Positions 1 through 10,782 of a stretch of 64,000 nucleotides of DNA are shown piece after piece. Position numbers and translations under genes: made by a program. The stretch spans positions 434,001-498,000 of the forward strand of contig NZ_JABBJE010000001.1 in NCBI RefSeq assembly GCF_014218725.1, written 5' to 3'. This stretch comes from Brevundimonas huaxiensis (GTDB lineage: Bacteria; Pseudomonadota; Alphaproteobacteria; Caulobacterales; Caulobacteraceae). Under the pieces are notes generated by a model, which saw only the letters and a list, made by a program, of their open reading frames with translations, was not told the origin of the DNA and ran no database searches. Numbering within the stretch: the first letter of the stretch is position 1; the number at the start of each line of letters is the position of its first letter.

Positions 1-412
1 GGCGACAGCCCTCGGCGATGCCGGCGACGACGCGGCGGGCGGCGTCGATCTCAAGCCGGCCGGTCGCGTAATAGTCGAGGAACAGCAGGGGCTCGGCGCC
101 CTGAGCCAACAGGTCGTTGACGCACATGGCGACCAGATCGACGCCGACGCCATCGTGGCGGCCGGTCTCGATCGCGATCTTCAGCTTGGTGCCGACGCCG
201 TCCGTCGTCGTGACGATCAACGGATCTTCGAAGCCGGCGGCCTTGAGGTCGAACAGGGCGCCGAATCCGCCCAGCGAGGGCTCCGATCCGGGGCGCGCCG
301 TCGATTTCGCCAGCGGCTTGATATGTTCGACCAGCATTTCGCCCGCGTCGATGTCCACGCCCGCATCGGCGTAGGTCAGACCGTTTTCGAGAGGCTTTTG
401 GGTGTCGCTCAT
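1..412 (-). CDS. purM: Phosphoribosylformylglycinamidine cyclo-ligase, N-terminal part
   Basis: AIR synthetase catalyses the ATP-dependent ring closure of FGAM to AIR, step five of purine biosynthesis, in the cytosol. Only about 137 N-terminal residues are present because the gene runs off the left edge. Reading begins [20 protein letters not shown], then has the PurM glycine-rich segment [10 protein letters not shown], the nucleotide-site stretch [12 protein letters not shown], and [24 protein letters not shown] residues. This is the standard order for the family. The start at 412 fits the usual PurM N-terminus. The gene is divergent from rnd. No frameshift is seen in the part present. The identification is firm. 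Confidence 0.95.
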   Translation of the reverse strand, partial: MSDTQKPLENGLTYADAGVDIDAGEMLVEHIKPLAKSTARPGSEPSLGGFGALFDLKAAGFEDPLIVTTTDGVGTKLKIAIETGRHDGVGVDLVAMCVNDLLAQGAEPLLFLDYYATGRLEIDAARRVVAGIAEGCR

Positions 413-454
413 GGGATCTCGGGCCTGAATCGGGGCGGAAATGCAGCGCGGCTC

Positions 455-491
455 TTGCCACAGGTAGGATGCGCGGGGCTATAGCATCGGA
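455..491 (+). promoter_or_regulatory. Candidate rnd promoter giving a leaderless mRNA
   Basis: TTGCCA (455-460) lies 19 nt before TATAGC (480-485); if the -10 is read in the Caulobacter GCTANA form (GCTATA, 478-483) the spacing is 17. The last base of TATAGC is followed by six nucleotides and then the ATG of rnd at 492, so a start site seven bases beyond the -10 would fall on the A of ATG. No Shine-Dalgarno precedes the ATG. Leaderless transcripts are common in Caulobacter. This is prediction only; the -35 is imperfect. Confidence 0.4.
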
Positions 492-1640
492 ATGACGCCG
501 ATCACCACCACCGAGGCGCTGGCCGATTTCTGCGCCCGCGTAGCCAACGCTCCCTTCATCACGGTCGACACCGAGTTCATGCGGGAAACGACCTATTGGC
601 CGAAGCTCTGCCTGATCCAGGCGGCCTCGGCCGATCACGCCGCCATCATCGACCCGATGGCGGAGGGGCTGGATCTGGAGCCGTTCCTGGACCTGTTGCG
701 CGACGAGAAGATCGTGAAGGTCTTCCACGCCTGTCGCCAGGACGTGGAAATCTTCGTGCGCCTGGGGGCCATGCCCAAGCCGATGTTCGACACCCAGGTC
801 GCCGCCATGGCCGCCGGGTTCGGCGAACAGGTCGCCTATGATTCGCTGGTGCGGCAGATGCTGCGCATCGAGGTGGACAAGGGCAGCCGGTTCACCGACT
901 GGGCGCGCCGGCCGCTGTCGGAGAACCAACTGGTCTATGCGCTGGGCGACGTGACCCATCTGGCGGCGCTTTATCCCAAGCTGCGCGACCGGCTGCAGAA
1001 GGAAGGCCGGCTGGAGTGGGTCATGTCGGAGATGGAAAGCCTGACCGATCCGGCCCTCTACGACACCAACCCCGAAAACGCCTGGAAGCGGCTGAAGCCC
1101 AAAAAGTTCTCGGCCAAGTATCTGGCGGCGTTCAAGGCCGTCGCCGTCTGGCGCGAGCGGGCGGCGCAGGAGCGTGACCAGCCGCGCGGCCGCATCCTCA
1201 AGGACGAAGGCATCGACGAGATCGCCCAACAGACCCCGACGGATATCGAGGCCTTCAATCGCCTGCGCTCGGTGCCGAAGGGTTTCGGCGGTTCACGCCT
1301 GGGTCTGGAACTGGCCGAGGAGCTGAAACGGGTTCTGGCCGATCCTGAAGCCTTTGCGCCCGAAATGGAGCGTCCAGCCCACCGCCAGCCGGCCCCGCCG
1401 TCGGTCGTGGAGCTGTTGAAGGTGCTGCTGAAGGCCAAGAGCGACAACGCCGGCGTGGCCTCCAAGCTGATCGCCACCGTGTCGGACCTGGAAAAGATCG
1501 CGATCAACGACGACGCCGACATCGACGCCATGAAGGGCTGGCGCCGCCAGATCTTCGGCGAGGACGCGCTGAAGCTGAAGCGCGGCGAGATCGCTCTGGT
1601 GCTGAACGGCGCGAGGGTGGAAGTCGTCGAGATCGAATAG
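492..1640 (+). CDS. rnd: Ribonuclease D
   Basis: 3'-to-5' exoribonuclease that trims tRNA precursors and other small structured RNAs. The 382-residue protein is the family's usual length. The DEDDy site is complete: D26 and E28 in VDTEFMRE, D84 in HACRQDVEIF, and Y149/D153 in VYALGDVTHL. An HRDC-type helical domain follows at about residues 210-290, with a second helical region to the C-terminus. ATG 492 is preceded by a promoter-like -10 only six bases upstream and no ribosome binding site, suggesting leaderless translation. The gene is divergent from purM and convergent with ppx, from which it is separated by a strong hairpin. Confidence 0.95.
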   Translation: MTPITTTEALADFCARVANAPFITVDTEFMRETTYWPKLCLIQAASADHAAIIDPMAEGLDLEPFLDLLRDEKIVKVFHACRQDVEIFVRLGAMPKPMFDTQVAAMAAGFGEQVAYDSLVRQMLRIEVDKGSRFTDWARRPLSENQLVYALGDVTHLAALYPKLRDRLQKEGRLEWVMSEMESLTDPALYDTNPENAWKRLKPKKFSAKYLAAFKAVAVWRERAAQERDQPRGRILKDEGIDEIAQQTPTDIEAFNRLRSVPKGFGGSRLGLELAEELKRVLADPEAFAPEMERPAHRQPAPPSVVELLKVLLKAKSDNAGVASKLIATVSDLEKIAINDDADIDAMKGWRRQIFGEDALKLKRGEIALVLNGARVEVVEIE

Positions 1641-1647
1641 GGGCGAG

Positions 1648-1676
1648 CGTCTCCTCCCATGCAATGGGAGGAGACG
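1648..1676. terminator. Bidirectional hairpin between rnd and ppx
   Basis: Perfect 13-bp stem (1648-1660 with 1664-1676) and GCA loop. The arms contain GTCTCCTCCC/GGGAGGAGAC. It lies between the stop codons of convergent genes and has no long T-run on either side. A near-identical arm sequence recurs at 19414-19442. Confidence 0.65.
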
Positions 1677-1687
1677 GGTTGATCGCC

Positions 1688-3174
1688 TTAGATCTTCAGC
1701 CCCAGGTCCATCGCCTCGGCGAGGGCCTTGGCGCGCTTTTTGGTCTGTTCGCCCAGGAGGACGTCGGCGTAGCCTTCGGTCGCGGTCAGGCGCAGGTCGC
1801 CGCCTTTGACCTTGGCGGCGGCATTGGCCATCAGCTGGGGCGATCGCCCGGACAGATCGCAGGCCAGACGGATCGCCAGGCCGATGGCGCGGGCGCGTTT
1901 GGCGGCGGCGGCGTCGAGCAGGCGGTCGATGACCTCTGGCTGAGGCGTGGCGGGCGCGCCGCCGTAGCGGGCGTTCATGGCGCTGGCCAAAAAGGCGCGT
2001 TCGGTATGGCTGATGCCCGCGACGGGCGCGCGCAGCACCTGGTCGAAAACAAGCTCCAGCCTGTGATCAGGGTGCAGCCGCGCGCCCAGGTCCGCCAGAC
2101 GGCAGGCGGCGCTAACCAGCACGGCGTCGCGTTTCTCGCCGAACACCTCGGGCAGGGCGGCGACGATTTCGGAAATCCAGCCGTTCAGCGCGCCGGGCAG
2201 GGCGGGGGCCACGCCCTGACGACCGCCCAGGGCAGTGCAACCGGCCAGAAGCGGATCGGCCGTGCGCGTCGCCTCGTCCAGCGTCTCGAACAGCAGGCCC
2301 TCGCGCACGCCCCAGGCCGACATCTCGATCTGTTTGAGACCCAGATGTTTGATCAACGCCTCGAGCACCAGGCCGGCGTAGGGCAGGGTCTCGGCGCGCT
2401 TCTTCGACACGCCGGGCAGTTTGGCCAGGCTGGCCGCCGACTGCTGCGCCACCAGACGTGCGGTCTCCAACGCCTCATCGGCCGACATCTGATACTGATG
2501 CACGACCTTCAGCGGATAGGATTTCAAACCCATATGGACCTGGGCCAAGGTGCGCCAGGCGCCGCCGACGGCGTAGAGGCGCTCGCTCTTGAACTGGGCT
2601 GCGACCGGTTTCAGGGCCTGATCGATACGGGCCTTGATGCGCTCGGCGTCGAAGGCCTTGCCGTCAGCCAGAGCAAACGGACCCAGCGGCAGGGTCAGGC
2701 CGTTCTCGACGCCGTCTCCGTTCAGCAGGGTCAGCTCCAGACTGGCGCCGCCCATGTCGGCCGAGACGCCGTGAGCCAGGGGGGCGCCGGCCAATACGCC
2801 CATGGCCGCATATTTGGCCTCTTCCTCACCCGACAGGACGCGGATCTGGAGGCCGGTCTCGGCGGCGACCCGTTCACAGAACTCCGGCCCGTCCAGGGCT
2901 TCACGCACGGCGGCGGTGGCGGCGATCAGGGTCGCGTCCGGCCGCACGCCTTCCAGAACGGCGGCGAAACGGCGCAACGCCGTCATCGCCATCACCACGC
3001 CCTCGGGCGACAGCTTGCGGGTCGTTGGCAGGTCGCGGCCCAGGCCGGCCAGAACCTTCTCATTATAGACGGTCCAGATCGCGCGGCCTTCCAGCCGGTA
3101 CAGGACCAGGCGAACCGAGTTTGAACCGATGTCGATCGCGGCGATGTCGCGATCGGTAAGCGCGATGTCGGGCA

Positions 3175-3175
<1 letters not shown>
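1688..3175 (-). CDS. ppx: Exopolyphosphatase, Ppx/GppA family
   Basis: Hydrolyses terminal phosphates from polyphosphate and/or the 5'-phosphate of pppGpp. The 495-residue protein has the ASKHA-fold phosphate-1 loop IDIGSNSVRLVLY at about residues 14-26, the central MGGASLELTLL phosphate-2 loop, and a C-terminal HD-like helical region seen in long Ppx proteins. Its start overlaps the stop of ppk1 (TGATG), so translation is probably coupled. The operon order hdaA-ppk1-ppx places polyphosphate synthesis and breakdown in one unit. Sequence alone cannot separate Ppx from GppA activity; pairing with ppk1 favours Ppx. Confidence 0.92.
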
Positions 3176-5391
<2,216 letters not shown>

Positions 5392-5451
5392 GAACCGGTT
5401 CTCGCGCGCGTGTGTGACGGCCGCAAGCGGGCGCCGAGAAAATGTCGCGGG

Positions 5452-6132
5452 TCAGTCGGCGGCGGCGTCCATGGCGTCCAGCACCTGACGCGCCAGAACG
5501 CGCGTGACCGGGCGGTGGAGGGCGTCCAGACGTTCGACTACGGCGGCGGCGGTTTCGGCCGAGCGGTCCAGGCGGCGGACCAGATAGTCGATCACGTCGT
5601 CGGACGGGGTGATGCTGCGTTCGGCGAAGCGGGCGCGCAGGATGGCCGACAGGACCGCGTCGTCGGGCGCGGCGATGGCCACGGCGCGCACGGCGTCCAG
5701 CCGCGAACGCAGATCGGGCAGATCGACCGACCACTGGCGCGGGGCCGAGCGCGACACCAAAAGCAGGGCGCCCCCGCCGGAGTTGGCCAGGTTGATCAGA
5801 TGAAACAGGCTTTCGTCGTCGGCGTCCGCAGCCCGGTCCAGCAGGACCGGCCGGCCTTCCAGTTCCAGCGGATCGATCAGCGCGGCCTCGGCGCCGTTCA
5901 GCGGCACGGCGCCGACCCGCTCGGCCCAGTCGGCGGCGAGGCGGCTCTTGCCCGATCCTGGGGGGCCGTGCAGCGCCAGCACCGCGCCCACGCCGTCGGG
6001 CCAGCGGGCCAGAACGCGCACGGCCTCGGCGTTGCTGTCGGACGTCACGAAGGCCTCGCCCGCAACCGGCCGCTCCAGCGGCAGACGCAGCTGTTCGGTC
6101 GTCGTCGGGGGCAGGGCGCTCAGCGCGGACAT
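5452..6132 (-). CDS. hdaA: HdaA, DnaA-inactivating replication regulator
   Basis: Hda homologue that, with the DNA sliding clamp, stimulates ATP hydrolysis by DnaA after initiation and so prevents re-initiation. The 226-residue protein is a DnaA-like AAA+ module without the DnaA DNA-binding domain IV. At residues 14-19 it has QLRLPL, a near match to the Hda clamp-binding motif QLSLPL. Walker A is GPPGSGKSR and an arginine-rich LRSRLDAV follows in the position of the AAA+ arginine finger. I chose ATG 6132 because it begins just before the clamp motif, although the frame stays open upstream. The upstream sequence has an extended -10 six bases before this ATG, so the mRNA may be leaderless. It leads the ppk1-ppx unit. 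Confidence 0.93.
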   Translation of the reverse strand: MSALSALPPTTTEQLRLPLERPVAGEAFVTSDSNAEAVRVLARWPDGVGAVLALHGPPGSGKSRLAADWAERVGAVPLNGAEAALIDPLELEGRPVLLDRAADADDESLFHLINLANSGGGALLLVSRSAPRQWSVDLPDLRSRLDAVRAVAIAAPDDAVLSAILRARFAERSITPSDDVIDYLVRRLDRSAETAAAVVERLDALHRPVTRVLARQVLDAMDAAAD

Positions 6133-6170
6133 GCGCCTGTCATAGCAGAGCCCGGCGTTAACCGCGTCAG
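6133..6170 (-). promoter_or_regulatory. Candidate hdaA promoter, leaderless arrangement
   Basis: On the minus strand, TGCTATGAC (extended -10, TATGAC at 6144-6139) is followed by exactly six bases and then ATG (6132-6130), the same geometry as at rnd. The upstream CTGACG (6170-6165) is 20 nt from TATGAC, too far for a good -35, so recognition would rest on the extended -10. No Shine-Dalgarno is present. Prediction only. Confidence 0.35.
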
Positions 6171-6218
6171 GCCCGCGCTGTTGGTTGCGGGGAGCGAACC
6201 GCGCCCCTGTGGATGAAA

Positions 6219-6506
6219 TCAGGCGAATTCGACCAGGGCGGGGTTCAGCTTGCCGGCCTTGAACTCGATCACCGTGTAATCGGCCAGGCCGTGGACCTGG
6301 AACGGATCGTCCTTCAGCAGGGTCTCCAGCTCTTGCTTGGTCCCGCCGCTGCGCACCACCAGAATGCCGCCGGTGCGTGGGACCATCGGCCCGGCGGCGA
6401 TGATCAGGCCGCTGGCGACATGCTGATCCAGCCACGCGCGATGCTCGACCGTCCGCTCCTCGATGGCTTCGATGGGCTGGGTGTAGGTGATGGTGACGAT
6501 GAACAT
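6219..6506 (-). CDS. YciI-family protein
   Basis: A 95-residue protein of the YciI-like (YCII) family, a small ferredoxin-like dimeric alpha-beta fold found alone or fused to enzymes. Its activity is mostly unknown. The sequence MFIVTITYTQPIEAIEERT, then EHRAWLDQHVASGLIIAAGP and LLKDDPFQVHGLADYTVIEF, covers the whole domain including the conserved His-Asp pair region near EHRAWLD. It lies upstream of hdaA on the same strand but 86 nt away, with the putative hdaA promoter in the gap. It is divergent from aspS. The family call is solid; no function can be assigned. Confidence 0.88.
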   Translation of the reverse strand: MFIVTITYTQPIEAIEERTVEHRAWLDQHVASGLIIAAGPMVPRTGGILVVRSGGTKQELETLLKDDPFQVHGLADYTVIEFKAGKLNPALVEFA

Positions 6507-6670
6507 GGGGGCCTCGGGCGGGATGAAGCGTCAGATATCATGCGCGGCGGCAGGCTTTGCAACGGCTGAAACCTTGACTTTCCGGGGCGATGATGCGCCC
6601 TACGCCGCTTCGATTTCGGGCGCCGACGGCGTCGGATTCCACCGCCCAGAGACTCCAGACGGTTCGTTTC

Positions 6671-8503
6671 ATGCACGCCTATCGCTCTCACACCTGCGGC
6701 GCCCTGCGCGCCTCTGACGCTGGTTCCGCTGTTCGCCTGTCGGGCTGGGTTCACCGCAAGCGCGACCACGGCGGTCTGCTGTTCATCGACCTGCGCGATC
6801 ACTACGGCCTGACGCAGCTGGTTCTGCACCCCGAGACGCCGGGCTTCGCCGCCGTGGAGCGTCTGCGCGCCGAGAGCGTGATCAAGGTCGATGGCGAAGT
6901 GGTCGCCCGCGACGCGTCCGTGGTGAACCCCAACCTGCCGACCGGCGAGGTCGAGGTGCGCGTCCAGGGCGTCGAGGTGCTGTCGGAAGCCGCCGAACTG
7001 CCGATGCCGGTCTTTGGGGATCAGGAATATCCCGAGGATATCCGCCTGGCCAACCGCTTCCTGGATCTGCGCCGCGAGCGACTGCACAAGAACATCGTGC
7101 TGCGCTCCAAGGTGATTTCCTCGATCCGCCGTCGCATGGTCGATCAGGGCTTCCTGGAGTATCAGACGCCGATCCTGACGGCCTCGTCGCCGGAAGGCGC
7201 GCGCGACTTCCTGGTGCCGTCGCGACTGCATCCGGGCAAGTTCTATGCGCTGCCCCAGGCGCCGCAGCAGTTCAAACAGCTGCTGATGGTGTCGGGCTTC
7301 GACCGCTACTTCCAGATCGCGCCGTGCTTCCGTGACGAGGACCTGCGCGCCGACCGGTCGCTGGAGTTCTACCAGCTCGACGTCGAGATGAGCTTCGTCA
7401 CCCAAGAAGATGTCTTCGCCGCCATCGAGCCGCTGATGCACGGCGTGTTCGAGGAGTTCGGCGAGGGCAAGCCGGTCTCGGCCATCGACGGCGTCCATAC
7501 CTTCACGAACGACTTCGGCGAGACGTTCGAGCACAAGGGTTTCGAGCGCCTGACCTACGCCCAGTCGATGGCGTGGTACGGTTCGGACAAGCCGGACCTG
7601 CGCAACCCGATCAAGATGCAGGTGGTGTCGGATCACTTCCGCGACGGCGGCTTCGGCCTGTTCGCCAAGATCCTGGGCGCGGACGACAAGAACGCCGTCT
7701 GGGCCATTCCGGCCCCCACGGGCGGTTCGCGCGCCTTTTGCGATCGCATGAACAGTTGGGCGCAGGGCGAGGGCCAGCCGGGCTTGGGCTATATCTTCTG
7801 GTCCGAGGACCAGGGCGCCTGGGGCGGCCCGATCGCCAAGAACCTGGGCCAGGAACCGACCGAGGCCCTGATGTCGTCGCTGGGTCTGGGGCAGGGCGAC
7901 GCCGCCTTCTTCGTCGCCGGCCTGCCTGCGACCTTCGCCAAGTTCGCCGGCCTGGCCCGCACTCGCGTGGGCGCCGAGCTGAAGCTGGTGGACGAAGACC
8001 AGTTCAAATTCTGCTGGATCGTCGACTTCCCCATGTTCGAATGGTCGGAAGAAGAGAAGAAGGTCGACTTCAGCCACAATCCCTTCTCCATGCCGCAGGG
8101 CGGGCTGGAGGCTCTGGAGAACCAGGATCCGCTGACCATCCGCGCCTATCAGTACGACATCGTCTGCAACGGCTATGAGCTGTGCTCGGGCGCCATTCGG
8201 AACCACAAGGCCGAGATCATGCTGAAGGCGTTCCAGATCGCCGGCTACGACGCCTCGGTGGTCGAGGAGCAGTTCGGCGGCATGTTGAACGCCTTCCGCT
8301 TCGGCGCCCCGCCGCACGGCGGCCTGGCCCCCGGCATCGACCGGATCGTCATGCTGCTGGCCGGCGAGACGGCCATCCGTGAGGTCATCGCCTTCCCGCT
8401 GAACCAGCAGGGCGAAGATCTGCTGATGAACGCCCCGACCGAGGCCGAGGAGCGCCAGCTGAAGGATGTCCACATCCGCACGGCCCTGCCGATCAAGGTG
8501 TGA
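6671..8503 (+). CDS. aspS: Aspartyl-tRNA synthetase, possibly non-discriminating (Asp/Asn)
   Basis: Class II synthetase of 610 residues. It has an N-terminal OB anticodon-binding domain (about 1-110), the catalytic core, and a bacterial GAD insertion. Motif 2 is [20 protein letters not shown] and motif 3 is [16 protein letters not shown] chose ATG 6671 ([13 protein letters not shown]), which matches AspRS N-termini; the frame extends 27 codons further but without similarity. In the OB domain the sequence reads HRKRDHGG; a His at this point (His33) is typical of AspRS enzymes that also charge tRNA-Asn, whereas E. coli has Leu. The specificity is an inference. An intrinsic terminator follows. 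Confidence 0.96.
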   Translation: MHAYRSHTCGALRASDAGSAVRLSGWVHRKRDHGGLLFIDLRDHYGLTQLVLHPETPGFAAVERLRAESVIKVDGEVVARDASVVNPNLPTGEVEVRVQGVEVLSEAAELPMPVFGDQEYPEDIRLANRFLDLRRERLHKNIVLRSKVISSIRRRMVDQGFLEYQTPILTASSPEGARDFLVPSRLHPGKFYALPQAPQQFKQLLMVSGFDRYFQIAPCFRDEDLRADRSLEFYQLDVEMSFVTQEDVFAAIEPLMHGVFEEFGEGKPVSAIDGVHTFTNDFGETFEHKGFERLTYAQSMAWYGSDKPDLRNPIKMQVVSDHFRDGGFGLFAKILGADDKNAVWAIPAPTGGSRAFCDRMNSWAQGEGQPGLGYIFWSEDQGAWGGPIAKNLGQEPTEALMSSLGLGQGDAAFFVAGLPATFAKFAGLARTRVGAELKLVDEDQFKFCWIVDFPMFEWSEEEKKVDFSHNPFSMPQGGLEALENQDPLTIRAYQYDIVCNGYELCSGAIRNHKAEIMLKAFQIAGYDASVVEEQFGGMLNAFRFGAPPHGGLAPGIDRIVMLLAGETAIREVIAFPLNQQGEDLLMNAPTEAEERQLKDVHIRTALPIKV

Positions 8504-8531
8504 TCGGCGAGGTCTGATCAAAGACGAAAAG

Positions 8532-8561
8532 GGGGGACGCTTCGCGGCGTCCCCCTTTTTT
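8532..8561 (+). terminator. Rho-independent terminator of aspS
   Basis: A 9-bp GC stem GGGGGACGC (8532-8540) pairs with GCGTCCCCC (8547-8555), with loop TTCGCG and a six-T tract (8556-8561). Confidence 0.9.
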
Positions 8562-8647
8562 GTGCTCGCGCCCAAGGCGAGCACGATTGCCTGCAACCGC
8601 TGACCGGGATTTACGTTCGGATCGGACGTTAATCTTTCGGCAACCAA

Positions 8648-8782
8648 ATGCGACGCGCCATTCGACTGGGTATCTTCATCGGCACCGTGCTGGGCATGAG
8701 CGCCTGTGCGACCCAGTATGACGCCAACGGCCGGCCGGTTTCGGGCGCTTACGGCTCGGTCGAAGCCGGGCGAACGGGCTGA
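8648..8782 (+). CDS. Small predicted lipoprotein (44 aa)
   Basis: Short gene encoding MRRAIRLGIFIGTVLGMSAC, then ATQYDANGRPVSGAYGSVEAGRTG. It has a basic N-terminus, a hydrophobic core and a lipobox ending MSAC, so the mature product would be a lipid-anchored peptide of about 25 residues starting at Cys20. Residue 21 is Ala rather than Asp, compatible with outer-membrane sorting by the usual rule. There is no strong Shine-Dalgarno before ATG 8648. It sits alone between the aspS terminator and the CBS-domain gene. I do not recognise a family. Its small size makes it uncertain, but the intact signal followed by a polar tail argues that it is real. Confidence 0.6.
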   Translation: MRRAIRLGIFIGTVLGMSACATQYDANGRPVSGAYGSVEAGRTG

Positions 8783-8877
8783 GCGCAAAGGAAAACGTGG
8801 CGCTGGTCGCGATCCTGCCCTAATGTAGCGTTGCGGACGCCGTCTGTCGCGCCGCGTCGGTCCCCAAAACCCCCTAG

Positions 8878-10212
8878 ATGTTACTCATCGCTATTGCTGT
8901 CGTTCTGCTCCTGGTGGTGCTCAACGGCTTGTTCGCCATGACTGAATTGGCGGTTGTCTCCTCGCGGAAATCCAAGCTGCAGGCGAGGGCGGAACGGGGC
9001 GACCGGGGGGCCCGGGCGGCGCTGAAACTGTCGGAAGAACCGACTCAGTTCCTGTCCGCGGTCCAGGTGGGCATCACCCTGATCGGCATTCTGGCGGGCG
9101 CCTATGGTCAGGCGACCATCGCGGGCGAGCTGGATCGCATTCTGGAAGTCGCCTTCCCGGCGCTGGCGCAATACACCGAATTCTTCGCGACCGCCGTGGT
9201 GGTCGTGTGCATCACCTATGTCTCGCTGATCATCGGCGAACTGGTGCCCAAGCGCCTGGCGCTGATCTTCCCCGAGACGGTGGCGTCCAAGATGGCCAAG
9301 CCCATCTCGACGCTGGCGGTCGTGCTGAAGCCCTTCGTCCTGCTGCTGACCGCCTCGACCTCGGGCATTCTGAAGCTGCTGGGCGTCAAGGATCGCGACG
9401 GATCGGACGTGACCCAGGAAGAGGTGGCGACCATCCTGGCCGAGGGCACCTCGGCCGGTCTGATCGAACCGGAAGAGCAGGAGATGATCGAGGAGATCAT
9501 GCGCCTGGGCGACCGTCCGGTGCGGGTGGCCATGACGCCGCGCCACGAGGTGTTCTGGATCGCCCTGGACGACCCCGAGGAGGTGGTGCGCGAGGAAATC
9601 CGCACCTGCCCTTATTCGCGCATCGTCGTGGCGCGCGAGAACGACGTCGATAATCCGCTCGGCCTGGTGCACAAGAAGGACCTGCTGGACGCCCTTCTGA
9701 CGACCGGCAAGATCGATGTGGAGCCGCTGGTCGCCGAGCCGGCCTTTATTCCTCAGTCGACATCGGTGCTGAAGGCGCTGGAAATCCTGAAGGGCTCGCG
9801 GGTCCACATGGCCTTCATCGTCGACGAATACGGCGCCTTCGAAGGCGTGGTGACGGCGACCGACATTCTGGAGATGATCGCCGGCGACTTCGACGAGGGC
9901 CATGACGAAGAGCAGGCCTGGATCCATCAACGCGCGGACGGCACCTGGCTGGTGGACGGCCAGACCGACCTTGATGACCTTGCCGACACCCTGGGCGAAG
10001 ACTTCGGCGAGCATGAAGGCTTCCACACCGTCGCCGGCCTGATTCTGCACCAGATCTCGCGCGTCCCGGACGAGGGCGAGGTGCTGCAGGTGGGTCGATT
10101 CGAGGTCGAGGTCGTGGATATGGACGACCGCCGTATCGACAAGCTGATCTTCAAGGAACTGGTGAAGGCCGAGGACGAGCGGGACGCCATCGCCGCGCAT
10201 CTGGAAGACTGA
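8878..10212 (+). CDS. DUF21/CBS/CorC-HlyC membrane protein (UPF0053 type)
   Basis: A 444-residue inner-membrane protein of the family often labelled hemolysin-like or CorC-type, whose members are linked to divalent cation (Mg2+/Co2+) or polyamine efflux. The N-terminal DUF21 transmembrane domain (about 1-190) begins LLIAIAVVLLLVVLNGLFAM. A pair of CBS domains (about 210-335) includes the usual MTPRHEVFWI and VDEYGAFEGVVTATDILE. A C-terminal CorC_HlyC domain runs from about 350 to 430. ATG 8878 starts directly at the first membrane segment. It stands between the aspS terminator and tRNA-Trp, where many proteobacteria carry a second tuf. The substrate is not predictable. Confidence 0.93.
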   Translation: MLLIAIAVVLLLVVLNGLFAMTELAVVSSRKSKLQARAERGDRGARAALKLSEEPTQFLSAVQVGITLIGILAGAYGQATIAGELDRILEVAFPALAQYTEFFATAVVVVCITYVSLIIGELVPKRLALIFPETVASKMAKPISTLAVVLKPFVLLLTASTSGILKLLGVKDRDGSDVTQEEVATILAEGTSAGLIEPEEQEMIEEIMRLGDRPVRVAMTPRHEVFWIALDDPEEVVREEIRTCPYSRIVVARENDVDNPLGLVHKKDLLDALLTTGKIDVEPLVAEPAFIPQSTSVLKALEILKGSRVHMAFIVDEYGAFEGVVTATDILEMIAGDFDEGHDEEQAWIHQRADGTWLVDGQTDLDDLADTLGEDFGEHEGFHTVAGLILHQISRVPDEGEVLQVGRFEVEVVDMDDRRIDKLIFKELVKAEDERDAIAAHLED

Positions 10213-10232
10213 TCGCAAGTGTCACATCGCCC

Positions 10233-10261
10233 TTGAAATGGCGGGCGGTGTCGGGCATACG
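10233..10261 (+). promoter_or_regulatory. Candidate promoter for tRNA-Trp/secE
   Basis: TTGAAA (10233-10238) and CATACG (10256-10261) are separated by 17 nt, ending about 48 nt before the mature tRNA 5' end. This is consistent with a sigma-70-type promoter driving tRNA-Trp and possibly secE-nusG. Not verified. Confidence 0.4.
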
Positions 10262-10308
10262 CCCCCCTCTGGCGAACGCACGGACCTCTCGGGTTTGCGC
10301 GGTAGTCT

Positions 10309-10384
10309 AGGAGTTTAGCTCAGCTGGTAGAGCACCGGTCTCCAAAACCGGGGGTCGTGGGTTCGAGTCCCCCAACTCCTGCCA
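10309..10384 (+). tRNA. tRNA-Trp (anticodon CCA)
   Basis: A 76-nt cloverleaf with CCA encoded. The acceptor stem is AGGAGTT/AACTCCT with discriminator G. D-loop AGCTGGTA, anticodon stem CCGGT/ACCGG with loop CTCCAAA (anticodon CCA at 10342-10344) and T-loop TTCGAGT are all present. The tRNA-Trp, secE, nusG, rplK order is the common bacterial arrangement. Confidence 0.98.
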
Positions 10385-10454
10385 ATCCCCCCTGTCGCTT
10401 CCGGATGGGACTTCCCATCTGGGGCGACAGGAACAATTGTGTGAAGAGCAACTG

Positions 10455-10769
10455 ATGGCCAAGGCCAAAACTCCCGGCAAGCGGCCTCAAGGCAGCGCGA
10501 AGCCCCAGATGGGCGCCAAGCCTCAGGCGGCCGGCGCCGCCGCCATCACGGTCGATTCGCCCGAGCCCAAGAAGCCCCGCACCAGCCCCGGCCAGTTCCT
10601 GAGCCAGGTGCGCGCCGAAGGCCGCAAGATCGTCTGGCCCAGCCGCAAGGAGACCTGGATCACCTCGGTGATGGTCTTCATCATGGTCATTATCGCCTCG
10701 ATCTTCTTCTGGATCGTGGACACTGGCCTGGGCTACGCCTTCCGCTACATCATCGCTCTCGGATCCTGA
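10455..10769 (+). CDS. secE: Preprotein translocase subunit SecE
   Basis: Essential single-span clamp around SecY in the Sec channel. The 104-residue protein has a lysine/alanine-rich N-terminal extension of about 45 residues. Next comes the conserved amphipathic helix GQFLSQVRAEGRKIVWPSRK, and then one membrane segment (SVMVFIMVIIASIFFWIV). I chose ATG 10455 (MAKAKTPGKR); the frame can be read from a TTG six codons earlier. It is 70 nt after tRNA-Trp and 13 nt before nusG, so it is co-transcribed with nusG. Confidence 0.95.
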   Translation: MAKAKTPGKRPQGSAKPQMGAKPQAAGAAAITVDSPEPKKPRTSPGQFLSQVRAEGRKIVWPSRKETWITSVMVFIMVIIASIFFWIVDTGLGYAFRYIIALGS

Positions 10770-10782
10770 GAAAGACGTGCCC

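Noticed and set aside
6590..6670. Longer aspS start 27 codons upstream
   Set aside because: The extra residues do not resemble AspRS N-termini, and ATG 6671 begins exactly at the conserved start.
6404..8788. Minus-strand open frame of 794 codons opposite aspS
   Set aside because: Shadow of aspS; it also crosses the aspS terminator and the small lipoprotein gene.
10523..10723. Minus-strand ORF inside secE
   Set aside because: Lies fully opposite an essential, confidently identified gene with no ribosome site.
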